Part shown: positions 1-11,457 of the stretch, one piece after another | Numbering within the stretch: position 1 is the stretch's first letter | How the letters are laid out: each line of letters starts with the position of its first letter | Source of the DNA: Molossus alvarezi | Taxonomy: Eukaryota > Chordata > Mammalia > Chiroptera > Molossidae | DNA: 64,000 nt | NCBI GenBank assembly: GCA_037176705.1 | Contig: CM073885.1 | Location: 218,500,290 to 218,564,289 of the forward strand | Direction: 5' to 3' | Made by a program: the position numbers and the translations under genes | The notes under the pieces: generated by a model | The model's input: the letters and a program-made list of their open reading frames with translations, nothing else | Databases searched by the model: none | What the model was told of the DNA's origin: nothing

Positions 1-390
1 ATTGATGTGTAGTTTTCCTTTAGAAGATACTGATTTGAGAAGTGTTTCTTCCTCCTGAAGTTCTTGGAATTTATATACTATTCAAGTCCTTGAAAAATGT
101 TGTAATTGTTTGTATTTCATTAAACAGAGAAACTACCCACTATATTAGAAAGTTTATCTTTCATCACTACTTTATTTTTAATTTTGGCAATGTCATAGAA
201 GTTCAGGAAACAATAGAAAGTACAATTATCCCTGACCTCAATGAGTGTTTATATTATAGAAGGAAGATATAAAGAGATAATTAAAATATATAGCATGTCA
301 AATGGAGATGAGTGCTTTTGAGGAAAATAAAGTATGAAAATGGGACTACCAAGGTAGGTGGTTAGGTACAATACTAAATAGTGTCATCAG
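1..390. other. No recognisable feature
   Basis: AT-rich sequence with no repeat family I recognise. A 76-codon open frame at 42-272 has no domain, signal peptide or biased composition and looks like chance. Confidence 0.6.
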
Positions 391-398
391 GGAAACTT

Positions 399-639
399 TT
401 TTTTTTTAAATCCTCACCCAAGGACCTTTTTCCATTTATTTTTCAGACAGAGTAGGAGGAAGAGAGAGAGAGAAACATTGATGTGAGATAGAGACATCGA
501 CTGGTTGCTTCCTGCATGACCTCGACTAGGGCCAGGACGGAACCACAACCGAGGTACATGCCCTTGACCAGAATAGAACCTGAGACTTACTGGTCCATGG
601 ACCGATGCTCTAACCACTGAACCAAACTGGCCAGGGCAA
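399..639 (-). mobile_element. Ves-type SINE, class A
   Basis: Read on the minus strand it has the tRNA-like head (ending at 'ggccagggc' on the plus strand), the body and a T-tract that is the reversed A tail. The TSD ggaaactt occurs at 391-398 and 640-647. It is diverged from the young consensus, so it is an older copy. Confidence 0.93.
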
Positions 640-647
640 GGAAACTT

Positions 648-1879
648 ATTTTTAATGGTGAACAATCCTAGTGTAGCATGTAACATTTTCAAAAGTGATT
701 ATTATGCCCAGTAAAGGTTATAATTGTAGAACAGGAATGTGCAACCTTTCCCTTCACTGTGAGGCATGTGACTGATGACATTCACGTGTGTCACACAGTC
801 CCACAGCGGACCAGTGACTGATGAGACTTCTTGTATGCTCCGTGTAATTCCTCAGACCTGGCTATAATTCCACCTTGTTTTCTCTCAGGAAAATCAACTT
901 AAATGTCAATGAGAATGTGTGTTATAGTGATAGTCCTAAATCTGAATATGTTTTCAAAATACATAATGTTTAAAAATTGAGTACTTTATTGCTTACAATA
1001 TACAACCGACTTCAATATATCTGAATATTGAATCACTGCCATTGAAAGCAATACTAATGGCATGTGTATAGTAATATCTAATTGGTAGATGACATAGTTT
1101 CTACTAGTTCTTGGGGAATAGGCAATTATATGTTGATCCTACAAATAAGGAAGTTGAGACCAAGGGCAAAAATGATAAAATCAATAGTTTTAGTATAGTT
1201 TCAGATGAACACTCTTGATGAATATGTCAACAGAAGCTGAAACTTGGCATTAAAGTAGGCAAGTGCTCAGCAGACTGGATGACTGAATTCTGCTGCCTGA
1301 GTGGGCAAATTTTTCTGGCGTAGGGTTAAATAAATCAATTGTAATTCTATTCCTACTCAGTATTACCACTCACTGGTTCAAAACATTTCAAATGAAAAAT
1401 GTCAAGCAAATAATTGCATCTAACCAAACAAAGCCCAAAGTAAAAATTTTTCACCATAGGAATTGTATTCAATGCAGTAAAGGTTTATGAAATGCCCCCT
1501 ATGGGATAAACACTGTGATGTGCACTAGAGGCCAAAGACAAAATTAAAACAATGTTTCTGGATTTTATTGATTTAAAGTAGATCTAGTTGGTTAATATGC
1601 AGTCCACAGTGTCAGCCTTGATGTTTCCTGTGTGGTAGATCCATCATGAGGCTGTGTAATTAGATCTTGATTAGAAATTTCCAGGAGGAAAAAAAAAAAA
1701 CTAATAAAATGAATGATGATGCCAAATAAGTCGTTTCCATTTGAGGGGATGAGACAAGCGTGGGATAGGGGTCTAAGTGAGACATGCCTTGGCCCTATAC
1801 TGTGCTGGTCATGGCTAGCCATCCCAAGCCCTGGTTTCACGTCACTGCTTCCATGAAATGGTCCTCAAAGTGTCAGTGA
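648..1879. other. No recognisable feature
   Basis: Unique-looking AT-rich DNA. The 82-codon minus-strand frame at 1592-1840 has no recognisable domain. No repeat end, TSD or RNA-gene motif is visible. Confidence 0.55.
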
Positions 1880-1943
1880 TCCCATCTCTCTGGTGTCACA
1901 AAATAGGTGCTTAATACATTTTTGCTGAACAAATTAAGGAATG
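1880..1943 (+). repeat. L2 LINE 3' tail fragment
   Basis: The pattern 'aggtgcttaataca...ttgctgaacaaattaaggaatga' resembles the end of L2 ('aggtgctcaataaa', 'ttgttgaatgaatga'). Only about 60 bases are recognisable. Confidence 0.4.
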
Positions 1944-3794
1944 AGTCTAGCATTTTAGCTTGAAGGCAATTCTCCAAGATCCTATAACTCAAGTTCAAAG
2001 TTGCCTGAGGCTGAAACTCCCAGGATCTCCTGAACTGGCTGCAGGCCCCACACAGAAGACAACGGGAGTGGCATCTTCAGGCGTGTGACCTTCAGCAGTA
2101 CAGCGCTTCCTCACAGAGCTCCAGAAAACCCCCATTTCAGAACGGGAGGCCTGAAGCAGGAACTAGAGCTCGATAACTGCTAGAACTTCTGCAAATAATT
2201 TAGCTGCTTGGCAGAGATCTAGCCACTGTTAAATGGGCAGATTTGATAGAACGCAAATAAAGGAAAAGCTTAAACCCTACTTTTTTTCATCTCCTTCCGG
2301 CCTTCGGGGTCCACTTTATGATTGTAATGGAAAGTCAGCAGTAGGCTCAAGTGTTGTCATCAGAACATTTAACTTCCCTGAACCCTGAATGAATGAAGGA
2401 GCATCTTAAAAATTACCTGTATCTTCATCCAGTTTGATCATGTTTCTCATGCAAACCCACGCCGTAAAGGGAAACTCCTCAATGTGGTGCCCGAGCTCCA
2501 ACTGTGATATGTTGTATCTTGCTCTACCGGGTAGATGAGACGTTCTCTGAGGTCCCCATGGCTGCCTCAATGCCTAGCTTTCAAAAGCTTTAAATGGACT
2601 TTCTTAGCTCTCTGGCTTAGAGGTATGAGTTACAGTGAGATTTCCTGAAGCTTAGTGCTGAGGCCACAGAACACCATTCAGTTCTGTCCCTCTCTCGGTG
2701 CTCCCCAAAAGTAATTTAATTGACTGTTCATTCATTGTCCTAGTCAACAGGAGAGGACAATTAGGGGTACATGTGCACTTGGAAATGCTGAACATATTTT
2801 TTAGTCTATTTTAATTCTTGGATATGTGTTCCAGAGCAAGCACAAGAGAGCTATCTGCCAAGGTTGTTGTGACCGATGAAAACTCCCCCTCCCTCCCTGA
2901 ATAAAGCATAATTCTAGACTTAGTTGGGCACCCTGGTGGCAAAGACGTTCAGTGATGTAAAATGCTTTCAAATGTTGAGTTTTGAAAAATGCCAAATGGA
3001 TGATACTAATTCTTAAGACTTCATCACCATATGTGTTATGTCTAAATTGGCATATTTGCATATTTTAACTTCACTTCTATATTTAATGGAAGCACACTTA
3101 GTCTACCAAAGTGTAGCCTTGTGAGTCTTATTTCACAGTTAAGAATCTTCACAGGTCTTCAGTGTTTATTTCTAGAACAAAAAAAAAAGATGTATGTTGC
3201 TCATGTGATTATGAGCAACATAAAATTAAGGATTCATTCATTCTTTTAGTAATTGATTATTTGTTGAGTGTTTGCTATGTACAATTCACTAAGTTTAAAT
3301 TAACTGTATTTCGGCATCTTTTTTTTTCTATGTATTGTTCTTGATTTTCATGGATGGCTGAATTGGCTGACCTGGAGTCTATCACATGCAGATGCTTTGC
3401 TGGTTTGATCAGGCTGCACTTTTCTCTATGTTTTTTTCTACATTAGCAATAATGTTATGTTATGTCTTTTGCTTTAAGTAAACATTTCTTAGTGCTAGTA
3501 ATAGGCAATAGTTAAAATTTAAGCCAGACACTACCTCTTAAGTTTAACTTTACGTTAAACTTTAAGACTCTTTTGCCCTTAGCCTCTTAGGATTTTATGA
3601 TGTTAGTTTTTAAATACGTATTGATTATAAAGGAAAATATTTTTGCAAGCAAAGTTCTAGGGAGACTTTGGTAAAACTAAGTCGGTGAAATTGATCTCCT
3701 GTACTCAGTTCCACTAACATTTCTTCTTCTGTTTTTAGCGCCCATCTCTCTCACAAAGGCCCAATATCCATGCCTTGAAATGGGAGCGGTAAGG
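1944..3794. other. No recognisable feature
   Basis: Unique-looking sequence with short homopolymers. Open frames at 2801-3061 (minus) and 3162-3344 (plus) are short and of random composition. No repeat family was recognised. Confidence 0.55.
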
Positions 3795-3965
3795 AGGACA
3801 AATCACAGTTCTGCCACTCAGTAGGGATATAGCCTTTACTTGTCCCCTAAGCCTGAGATTCCCCATCTATAAAATAGGGATTAGCACACTACTTTCCTCA
3901 CATAGTCATTGAAGATGAAGTAAAACTGGAACATGAAGCACTTAGCACATGCACATGTACACATT
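3795..3965 (+). repeat. MIR SINE fragment
   Basis: It follows the MIR order: 'cagttctgccactcagtaggg', 'ccccatctataaaatagggat', 'agcacttagcaca'. Strongly diverged, consistent with an ancient mammal-wide insertion. Confidence 0.6.
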
Positions 3966-4615
3966 AAAGATCAACAAAAAGCGGCTATGCTAGCTTTTTA
4001 TTTTGCCAGGCAAAGACATTAAAGAAAAAAACACAGCCTCCACGTATTATCACAACCATTTCATACAAGAAACGATATGGTACCATCCAAAGAGGAGGAT
4101 GTGATCTCAGAATTTGTGATTTTAATTTAAAATTTTGCTACATTGTCCTTGTTCATATATCACCATGAATTTATAAAATTGTTATCTGGGACCAACTTTT
4201 AATTTACAGCCCCATGTTTGAAAACCACCATAGTGACCTTTCCAATTCTCTTTTCCGTCAAAATTTACCTACCATGGGCTCACTCCTTTAAAGCCAGATC
4301 TCCTGTCTGAGTTTACAGCTCACTGGTCTGTCATGAATGCCGCTGGATAAATGTATTCATCTTTTTGAGGAGATATTTATATCCTCATATAGGGGCTTTA
4401 TCCAAACAAATGATAGTAGTGGTGGGAATTTTAGACCAGTTAGCAGTTCTGGGGTAAGACGATTTGGGTACAAGTCCACTTTTCAGCGTCCTGAATGTGC
4501 ACCTTCTCCACCTATGTTAATGGCTGACTCTATACCCAACCTTCCTTAGTTTTAGGAATGTTAGACCTGCGACACATAGCCTGGGTCTTTGGGTGGTTTC
4601 TTCAGCTACCTCTGC
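3966..4615. other. No recognisable feature
   Basis: AT-rich unique sequence. The 70-codon frame at 4337-4549 has no recognisable domain. Confidence 0.5.
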
Positions 4616-4628
4616 AAGCCATACTTAT

Positions 4629-4876
4629 ATCCTCACCTGAGGACTTTTTTTTCTTTTCTTTTCATTTTTTTGTTCAGATAGAGCAGGAGGGAGAGAGAGG
4701 AAGAGAGACAGAAACATCGATGTGAGAGGGACACATCGAGTGGCTGCCACCCGCACGACCCATTCAGGGCCGGGGACAAACTGCAACCGAGGTACATGCC
4801 CTTAGCAGGAACCAAACCCGGGTCTCTCTGGACCACAGGCCGACGCTCTAACCGCTGAGCCAAACCGGCCAGGGCA
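4629..4876 (-). mobile_element. Ves-type SINE, class A
   Basis: Full-length minus-strand copy with all body landmarks. The TSD is aagccatacttata at 4616-4629, repeated as aagccacacttata at 4877-4890. The CpGs in the head are mostly intact, suggesting moderate youth. The 83-codon minus frame over it is just SINE sense sequence. Confidence 0.95.
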
Positions 4877-5199
4877 AGCCACACTTATAAATGAAATAGT
4901 AATGAGAAGGTTTCCCTGGTCAATTTATGCCATTTCTTCCAATGAAAACCTATCATCCTTAGTAGATGTTTGACCTGTCATGACACTGATAGGAAAAAAA
5001 AAAATTCCTTTTGAGTAGGTTTCTTCTACATGTTAACATGAAAGAGGAACATAGTGCCCGAAAGGCTGGCTGGCACAGAGCAGGCCCCTCACGGTGGTCA
5101 ATAATGCATGTGCTTCTCCAGCGACAATGGCAGTAGTTCTAATACAACAAGCCTACATTTCATTCCAAATGTAATGGTAAGTGGACAGTCAGTACATAG

Positions 5200-5445
5200 T
5201 GCACTTAAATGCCACAGTGAAGAGTGTGGGTTCGAGGTCAGAAGGTCTCGATTCAAATCTAAGATTAGACACCGATCAGCTGTGGAAAGTAGTTAATCTC
5301 TAAATTTCAGTTTCCTGAAAATGGGGTTAAGAATAGTACCTATATCACAGGCTTGTTATGAGGATTAAACACAGTAACTCAGGTGAGACGTGTTGGCACA
5401 ATGCCCACCCATGGCAAGCACTCAGCAAATATTAGCTTTATCGTT
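5200..5445 (+). repeat. MIR SINE, nearly full length
   Basis: Contains 'gtgggttcgaggtcagaag', 'ctctaaatttcagtttcct', 'aaaatggggttaagaat', 'gttatgaggattaaaca' and 'gcaagcactcagcaaat' in MIR order. One of the better preserved MIRs here. Confidence 0.8.
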
Positions 5446-6676
5446 ATGTGCACTGTAACAAGTTGTGCCCACTTTACTGCCGGCTTCATTAACTACTTAT
5501 AGTAAGTATATTTGCTGTTTTAGTCAGAACATGCTCTGAAGTCAAAATATATGCAAACTCAAGTCCAGATCTGAGCAAATGCAGGACATATCTCGGAGTT
5601 CCCCTTTTCATAGGTTCCACAGAAATATCCCAGCCTTAACAGAGCTGCATTTTACTTCCTCAAATCACCTCTCACTTCTCTTTTGTTGTTAATGTCAGAC
5701 CTGTTTCACTCAGATTGTTTCTAAGAGAGAATTTCCTTTGTTGTTGTGGTGCTTGGGGGGCTGGAGTGAGGGTTGAGACATTGTGATTGACAGCACATTC
5801 TTTAACTGTGAGCAAACATTACTTGGGTTGTCTCATGAGTGAAACATTTCAATTCACATTGTTTCTAAAGAGTGATGTTCAATGAGTTTGTTTTGAGGTT
5901 GTCAGACTTCATAATTACAGTCAATTTTCAGTTATCCACACACATTAAAAAGGCCATCAGTACAGATAACAGAAAAATACAGATTCTACAATTGTGGTTA
6001 ATCATTCAGCAAAGATGAGTCAAACTTCTATATATACCCAGTGGCAATGCCAACTGGGTTGAAGGAATTTCGCCTCTATGATCTCCTTGAAACCCTTCTT
6101 AGGTATGGATTTGACATTTTCTCAATCTCATGTAAAGTGCTAAGAGTCTTCTACAGCTTTGTGTCCTTTCTTCCAGTGACTCTGTGGCTCCTGTGTTCCT
6201 GTAAAGTAAAAATTCCAGAGCTGGCCTCTCATAGGTCTGGGCCCTTCTCAGGCAATGTACCAACCATGTGGCCAAACCATAGTGCAGATGATTGATCTCC
6301 AATTCACACAAGCCTGAGAGTGATAGCTATACCTCTGGCCTGCCTCAACACATAAAACTAAGACTAGTTCCTAAGACTAATTTTAATACATAAGTAGGGG
6401 GAACGTGGAAGCTGAGGCAGCCTACCTATTTCAACGGTGGAACACAGATTGTTAGACATGTCTTCCTCACACCATCTTCTCTAGCTTTAACCAGTGATTT
6501 TGTCCCTTGGGGTCTTATAGGAAATCTATTATCCTTCTTTAAATATCTGGAGAAAGCTATTATATCCTGTCTGGCATTAAGAACTACATGATCTTGGCTA
6601 AATTACTTCATCCCTCTGAGCCTTTTTTTTTTTTTTTTTTTTAATTCTAGAAAGGAGGGAATTAAAGTAGGTGGTC
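5446..6676. other. Mostly unique sequence
   Basis: No confident repeat. A stretch near 5930-6010 ('tcagttatccacac') is faintly like a Tigger end but too diverged to call. An 84-codon frame at 6041-6295 and an opposing 70-codon frame overlap and both look like chance. Confidence 0.5.
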
Positions 6677-6678
6677 TA

Positions 6679-7012
6679 CAACTGACCCTTTAATTTTAAT
6701 ATTACGATTAAACTTTGAACCATATGGGTTTGAACTGTGTGAGTCCATTTATACATAGATGTTTTTCAATACATACCTGTACTATTTTCTATCCACAGTT
6801 AGGAGTCCACAGAGGCAGAGGGCCAACCGTACACATAGATCTATGTCATTTTATATAGGGGACTTGTGCATCCACAGATTTTGGTATCCATTGGATGTCC
6901 TTGAACCAAACCCACAACAGATACCCAGGAACAACTAAATTTTGGGCGAGTCAAAAGTTATATGTGGATTTTGGTGGCACTTCTAGTCCCCGCATTGTTT
7001 AAGAGTCAACTG
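6679..7012 (+). mobile_element. Nonautonomous Tigger-type (TcMar) DNA transposon
   Basis: The left end 'caactgaccctt' and right end 'aagagtcaactg' are imperfect inverted repeats flanked by TA on both sides (6677-6678 and 7013-7014), as expected of Tc1/mariner transposition. Internal words 'gggtttgaactgtgtgagtcc' and 'gagtcaaaagttata' match the Tigger/MER2-like group. No transposase frame. Confidence 0.85.
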
Positions 7013-7099
7013 TATATAATTCTATGAAAAATTTCTTTTGATGCTAGTTTAGAATGGTCTGTTAACTATCTACTATCTACTAGACTAGACTATACAATG

Positions 7100-7235
7100 T
7101 GCTTACAATGCACAATATCAATTTAATTCTTATAATATTCCTATAGGGCAATTATAATTTTTGTTTATGAATGAGGAAACAAAGGGTAAAAGAGATTAAG
7201 CAAACCACATTCCGAGTTTCTGGTATAGCAGTCTG
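7100..7235 (-). repeat. MIR SINE fragment
   Basis: Minus-strand MIR order: 'tttaattcttataatattcct', then 'atgaatgaggaaacaaagg' and 'agagattaagcaaa'. Ancient and diverged. Confidence 0.65.
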
Positions 7236-7618
7236 CTCTAAGGTTTCATCTCCACCTTATGTTTTATTGAGAAAAAATTTTTCAAATCCCTGGGTTTTGT
7301 TCTGACTCTAAAATGGGCTCAACAACAAGACCAACTTGACCTTCAATTCAGCAGACAGTACGACATGTTCTGTGGTCATTGCCAAAAGATGTGGCGAAGC
7401 TGAGGGAGTTCACTTTGGAGAACTGGGTGGAGGCTCATCCAAGCAGGGTCAAGGCTTGGACGTTGATAAGAAATCAGCACCAGAATTCATAAACATGTGA
7501 GCCTCTCACAAGGACATTAGAAGACTAAGGACATTGTTTTATACAAAGACAATCACTCCTCTGGCATTTGGTCACCGGGGCCTGCCATATACCATGGTTG
7601 AATTAGTCACTTTTATTT
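7236..7618. other. No recognisable feature
   Basis: Unique-looking sequence without repeat landmarks or a meaningful open frame. Confidence 0.5.
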
Positions 7619-7634
7619 AAAATTTCTCACTTAT

Positions 7635-7891
7635 GCCCTGGCCAGCTTGGCTCAGCGGTTAGAGTGTTGGCCCTCAGACCAGAGAGACCCGGGTTCGGTT
7701 CCCACTAAGGGCATGTACCTCAGTTGCAGTTTGTCCCCAGCCCCGGTTGGGGTTGTGTGGGTGGTAACCAGGTGATGTGTCCCTTTCACATCGATGTTTC
7801 TTTATCTATCTTCCTCCCTCTCTCCCTACTGCTCTATCTGAAGATAAATGCAAAAATGTCTTTGGGTGAGGATAAAAATAATAATAATAAT
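7635..7891 (+). mobile_element. Ves-type SINE, class A
   Basis: Begins 'gccctggccagcttggctc' and ends in an (AAT)n tail. The flanks 'aaatttctcacttat' and 'aaattctcatttat' are a slightly decayed TSD. Confidence 0.95.
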
Positions 7892-7907
7892 AAAATTCTC
7901 ATTTATT

Positions 7908-8085
7908 CTGCATAAGAATTCTGTGGAGTACCAGTTAGTGCATGTACAATTATTCTCATTTTGCATAACATGAAATTGACAGTAATCATGGATAAATGAC
8001 TTGCTCAACCAGTAAATGAAAGATCAGGATTATAGCCAAGTTTTCTGGGCTCCAAGTTCCAGACTCTTTCTACTCTGCCAGTATT
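7908..8085 (-). repeat. MIR SINE fragment
   Basis: Contains 'attattctcattttgcataa', 'gacttgctcaaccagtaaatg' and 'atcaggattatagccaag' in reverse-MIR order. The Ves SINE at 7635 landed just beside it. Confidence 0.65.
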
Positions 8086-8293
8086 TCCAAAAGTGGGTTT
8101 CAGGCCACACTAATCCCCAAAATGCTTTTCCAGAAAGGATGACACAGTCTACTATGTTTGATTCAACACACCATGGGATCCATTAGAGGTTCATAGAGCT
8201 TAGCACATTCAAGGTTCCAGAAAATTCTGGACAGAAAATACGTTTAACAATTTTCTTCCTAAAAAGTCCTAAACTTATTAAATCCAAAGGTAC

Positions 8294-8667
8294 TTTTTAT
8301 TTATTTATTTATTTATTTATTTATTTTATTTAATTATTTATTTTTGTTACAGCTATTTCTCCTTTTCCCCCACTGATACCTCCCTCCCCCACCCTCCCCA
8401 CCCTGTCCCCAGCTTTGTTGCCTATGTCCGTTGTTCATGCACACATGCATGTAAGTTCTGTGGTTTATCTCTCCCCCACCACTCCCTCTTCTGGGGATTG
8501 TCAGTCTGTACCCCACTTCCACATCTCTGTGCTGCTCTCATCCACAGCACAGGAACCTTCTGCTCTGCGTCTCTGCAATGCATGGGTTTAGTCGTCCACC
8601 TTCATGTCCACTCATACTCTCTCACACACACAACTTCCCTCAGGTCCTGCCCGCTGCCATCTTCTCT
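8294..8667 (-). mobile_element. Chimeric or internally deleted L1 insertion
   Basis: On the minus strand the 3' part (8294-8530) is bat L1 3' UTR ending in an AAAT-repeat tail. The 5' part (8531-8667) is not the L1 sequence that should precede it: other copies in this window continue with 'ggtagtcccagagatg'. It starts agaagatggcagcgggcag, like an L1 5' UTR start or an mRNA 5' end. The TSD ccaaaggtac lies at 8284-8293 and 8668-8677. Confidence 0.7.
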
Positions 8668-8677
8668 CCAAAGGTAC

Positions 8678-8934
8678 TTTTTTTTTTATCTTCACCCAAG
8701 GACATTTTTCCATTTTTTGTTCAGGTAGAGTGGGAGGGAGAAAGAGGACAAGAAAGAGAGAGAAACATCCATGTGAAAGGGACACGTCAAGTGGCTGCCA
8801 CCCGCATGACCAACCAGGGCCGGGTACAAACTGCACAAACTGCAACCAAGGTACACGCCCTTAGTGGGAACTGAACCCCGGGTCTCTCTGGACCGCAGGC
8901 TGACACTCTAACCGCTCAGCCAAACCAGCCAGGG
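8678..8934 (-). mobile_element. Ves-type SINE, class A
   Basis: Full-length minus copy flanked by ccaaaggtac on both sides (8668-8677, 8935-8944). It contains a small duplication of 'acaaactgc'. It sits directly against the L1-derived insertion and re-used the same target word. Confidence 0.93.
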
Positions 8935-8944
8935 CCAAAGGTAC

Positions 8945-9420
8945 TTTTTTTTCTTTTTCTTTATTTTACATATAACACACTTTATTTTATTTTATTTTTA
9001 TTCTCACCCGAGGACATTTTTCCATTTTTGTTCAGATAGAGAGGGAGGGAGAGAGAGAGAAACATTGACGTGAAAGGGACACATCGAATGGCTGCCTCTC
9101 GCCCAACCCCAACTGGGGCTGGGGACAAACTGCAACTGAGCTACGTGCCCTTAGTGGGAACCGAACCCGGCTCTCTCTGGACCACGGACCAACGCTCTAA
9201 CCACTGAACAAAACCGGCCAGGGCTACACATATGTACATATATATGTTTATATTTTATACAACATACTTGTATTTTAAACAACTGCAACACAAATTTGAT
9301 AGATTTTAACTCAATCATTTAACAATTCCTCACGATCATCAGTGTTTCTTCTGAATTAAAAGAGAAGAGAGAAAGCAAATGAACAATACTCTTATTTCAG
9401 AAGAAAAAAAAAAATTATTT
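8945..9420 (-). mobile_element. Retroposed transcript carrying a Ves SINE
   Basis: Bounded by ccaaaggtac at 8935-8944 and 9421-9430. On the minus strand it ends with an AATAAA-like signal and an A-rich tail (reversed at 8945-8962). It contains 9225-9420, which is not SINE or L1, plus a SINE that seems to have its own partial flanking repeat (tacatata/tacacata). Best explanation: a copy of a polyadenylated transcript, perhaps a 3' UTR. The source is unknown. Confidence 0.5.
8979..9224 (-). mobile_element. Ves-type SINE, class A, nested
   Basis: Complete minus copy ending at 'ccggccagggct', with a TTTTA-repeat reversed tail. It lies inside the larger retroposed segment 8945-9420. Confidence 0.92.
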
Positions 9421-9538
9421 CCAAAGGTACTTTTTAAATCCAACTAACACATGTTAAGATCCTGAGAAACAGAATCTCATATAAGTCTTTTTGAGAAATA
9501 CTGCAACATGCCAGGCTATCTTTAAAGTAATTTCTATA

Positions 9539-9799
9539 GCCCTGGCTGGTTGCTCAGTGGGTAGAGCATCGGTCCATGGACCAGAGTATTGGGTTCAATT
9601 CTGGTCAAGGGCATGTACCTCGGTTGCAGTTTGGTCCCCAGCCCTGGTTGGGGTCCTGCGGGGGGCAACCAGTCAATGTGTCTCTCTCACATTGATGTTA
9701 CTCTCTTTCCCTCTCTCTCTGTCTCGCTCTCTGTACCCCTCCCTCCTACTCTATCTGAAAATGAATGGAAAAATATCCTTGGGTGAGAATTTTTTTTTT
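9539..9799 (+). mobile_element. Ves-type SINE, class A
   Basis: Starts 'gccctggctggttgctcag' and ends with a T-interrupted tail. The TSD aagtaatttctata is present at 9525-9538 and 9800-9813. The 104-codon frame across it is SINE-derived. Confidence 0.95.
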
Positions 9800-9814
9800 A
9801 AGTAATTTCTATAG

Positions 9815-10574
9815 AAAAAGATTGTCATTTTAAACTATCTTTTTTCTTCAAGTTAAAAATATTTTTTTTCCATGACTTAACTAGTAGGTCTCAAGAGATC
9901 TTAACCCAGGTTGTTATAGTGATTCAATAAAGTCCCTGTCTAGTACCTGGGAGAATAGAACGTTGCTGTGGAATTACACACGTGAGAATACCAGATGGGA
10001 ATATCAAGAAGGCATATAAACAAGTATTGCCTGTTCTTACAGCACATTTCTACATTCTGAAGTTTATTTATGCATGGAAAATACCATTTACTCCTTTCCC
10101 AAATTCCTGCTATTTGACAGGCTTTATATTTTTATTCTAATGTGAATTTAAAATCTTTCAAGATATGGAGAATTTTGTGATTCCTTGAATCCATTAATGA
10201 TGCCTGGCATGTTTTAAAACTAGGATTGAAAATCACTGAACAAGGGTAATAAAGTTGGATTTGGCTATGGAATTAATTACTAAATTCAGCTTTTTGATCC
10301 ACTGCTTATTTTTAAGATCTGTCTGCCAATTCAGATTTGGTTCTGTGGCAGGCTTCAAAATGTTTTAAAGTAATTATTTTTTTATTAGTAATATGAGTTA
10401 ACAAGAATCTCAGAAATATCTTGGTGTGACATATTATGACTTTCAGATAACTACACCCACAGAATGGCACAAGCTAAGATGTGTATTTCACTGAAAATAA
10501 CCAGAAAATAAAAGGGAGAAACACAAGGTAATTAATTGCTATAGAATGCATTTTAATATCTCTTGCTATTTGTC
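9815..10574. other. No recognisable feature
   Basis: AT-rich unique-looking sequence. No repeat landmarks, no meaningful open frame. Confidence 0.5.
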
Positions 10575-10990
10575 ATTTATGTATGCTGTTCAAGTTATCT
10601 ATTGCTATATTATAAACTACACCATAATGTAGTAGATTGAAACAACAAACCTTTTATTAAATCTCATTAGGAATTTGGAAAGGGTTTGGCTAGAGGACTC
10701 TTCTGTTCAATGTGCGGGCTCTGTCCACCTGCCTTGATGGGATGGCTGGCAGACTAGGCTTGGCTGGGCCCCTACTCCTCTCCATATAGTTTCAGGGCCC
10801 CTCTCTCTTTCAGGGTAGCTAGACGTCACACTTGGCAGCTCAGGGCTCCAGGAGCAAGTGCAACAAGAGACAAAAAATAAAAATGGTTGGGCACAAGGTT
10901 GTTTTCACCATATTCTTTAATCAGAGAATCAGATGGAGAATAGAGTCCAACTTCCAGTAGGCGCATCAAAGGATCTGTGGCCATCGTTAA
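10575..10990 (+). repeat. Ancient LTR-like repeat (ERVL type, tentative)
   Basis: Starts 'caagttatctattgctatat', then 'attgaaacaacaaacctttta', a start shared with the element at 47026 and resembling ERVL LTRs such as LTR16. Non-coding and strongly diverged. The family name is from memory and uncertain. Confidence 0.45.
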
Positions 10991-11447
10991 TCTGAAACAT
11001 AGGCCAGACTCTCGGGCAGAAATATTTGTGTCATGAAGGAAAAAAATACAAATGTTCTACTGAACTTTTGAACAGGTTGGTCCTTTGATATATAACTCCT
11101 TTTATTCAAGAAGTCAAAGTGATACTATAAAAATGTACACAATGTGACACATCTCTATGAGGTCATTTTATAAAAGAAATATGTTGGTTCTGACTCTCCG
11201 TTTGAACATTTCTTTTTTCATCTTTTGCACTTCCATTATTCCTTTGTTTTGTGCTTACTAGCATTAATAGCTAGTATTTGAAAAATATCTGCAAAATAAG
11301 TACCAAAAGAAGCAATATAGTATAACAAACCTGTCAATACTAATGACACAATGATCAAGATGACCATGGTTGTTCTTCACTGTCTAGTGATGGTAGAAAT
11401 GTGTCTTTGCACTGAGCAGAGCACTGATTTTTGTTTTTGCTTAGGGG
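10991..11447. other. No recognisable feature
   Basis: Unique AT-rich DNA between the LTR-like repeat and an L1 insertion. Confidence 0.5.
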
Positions 11448-11457
11448 CCTTTGTTCT

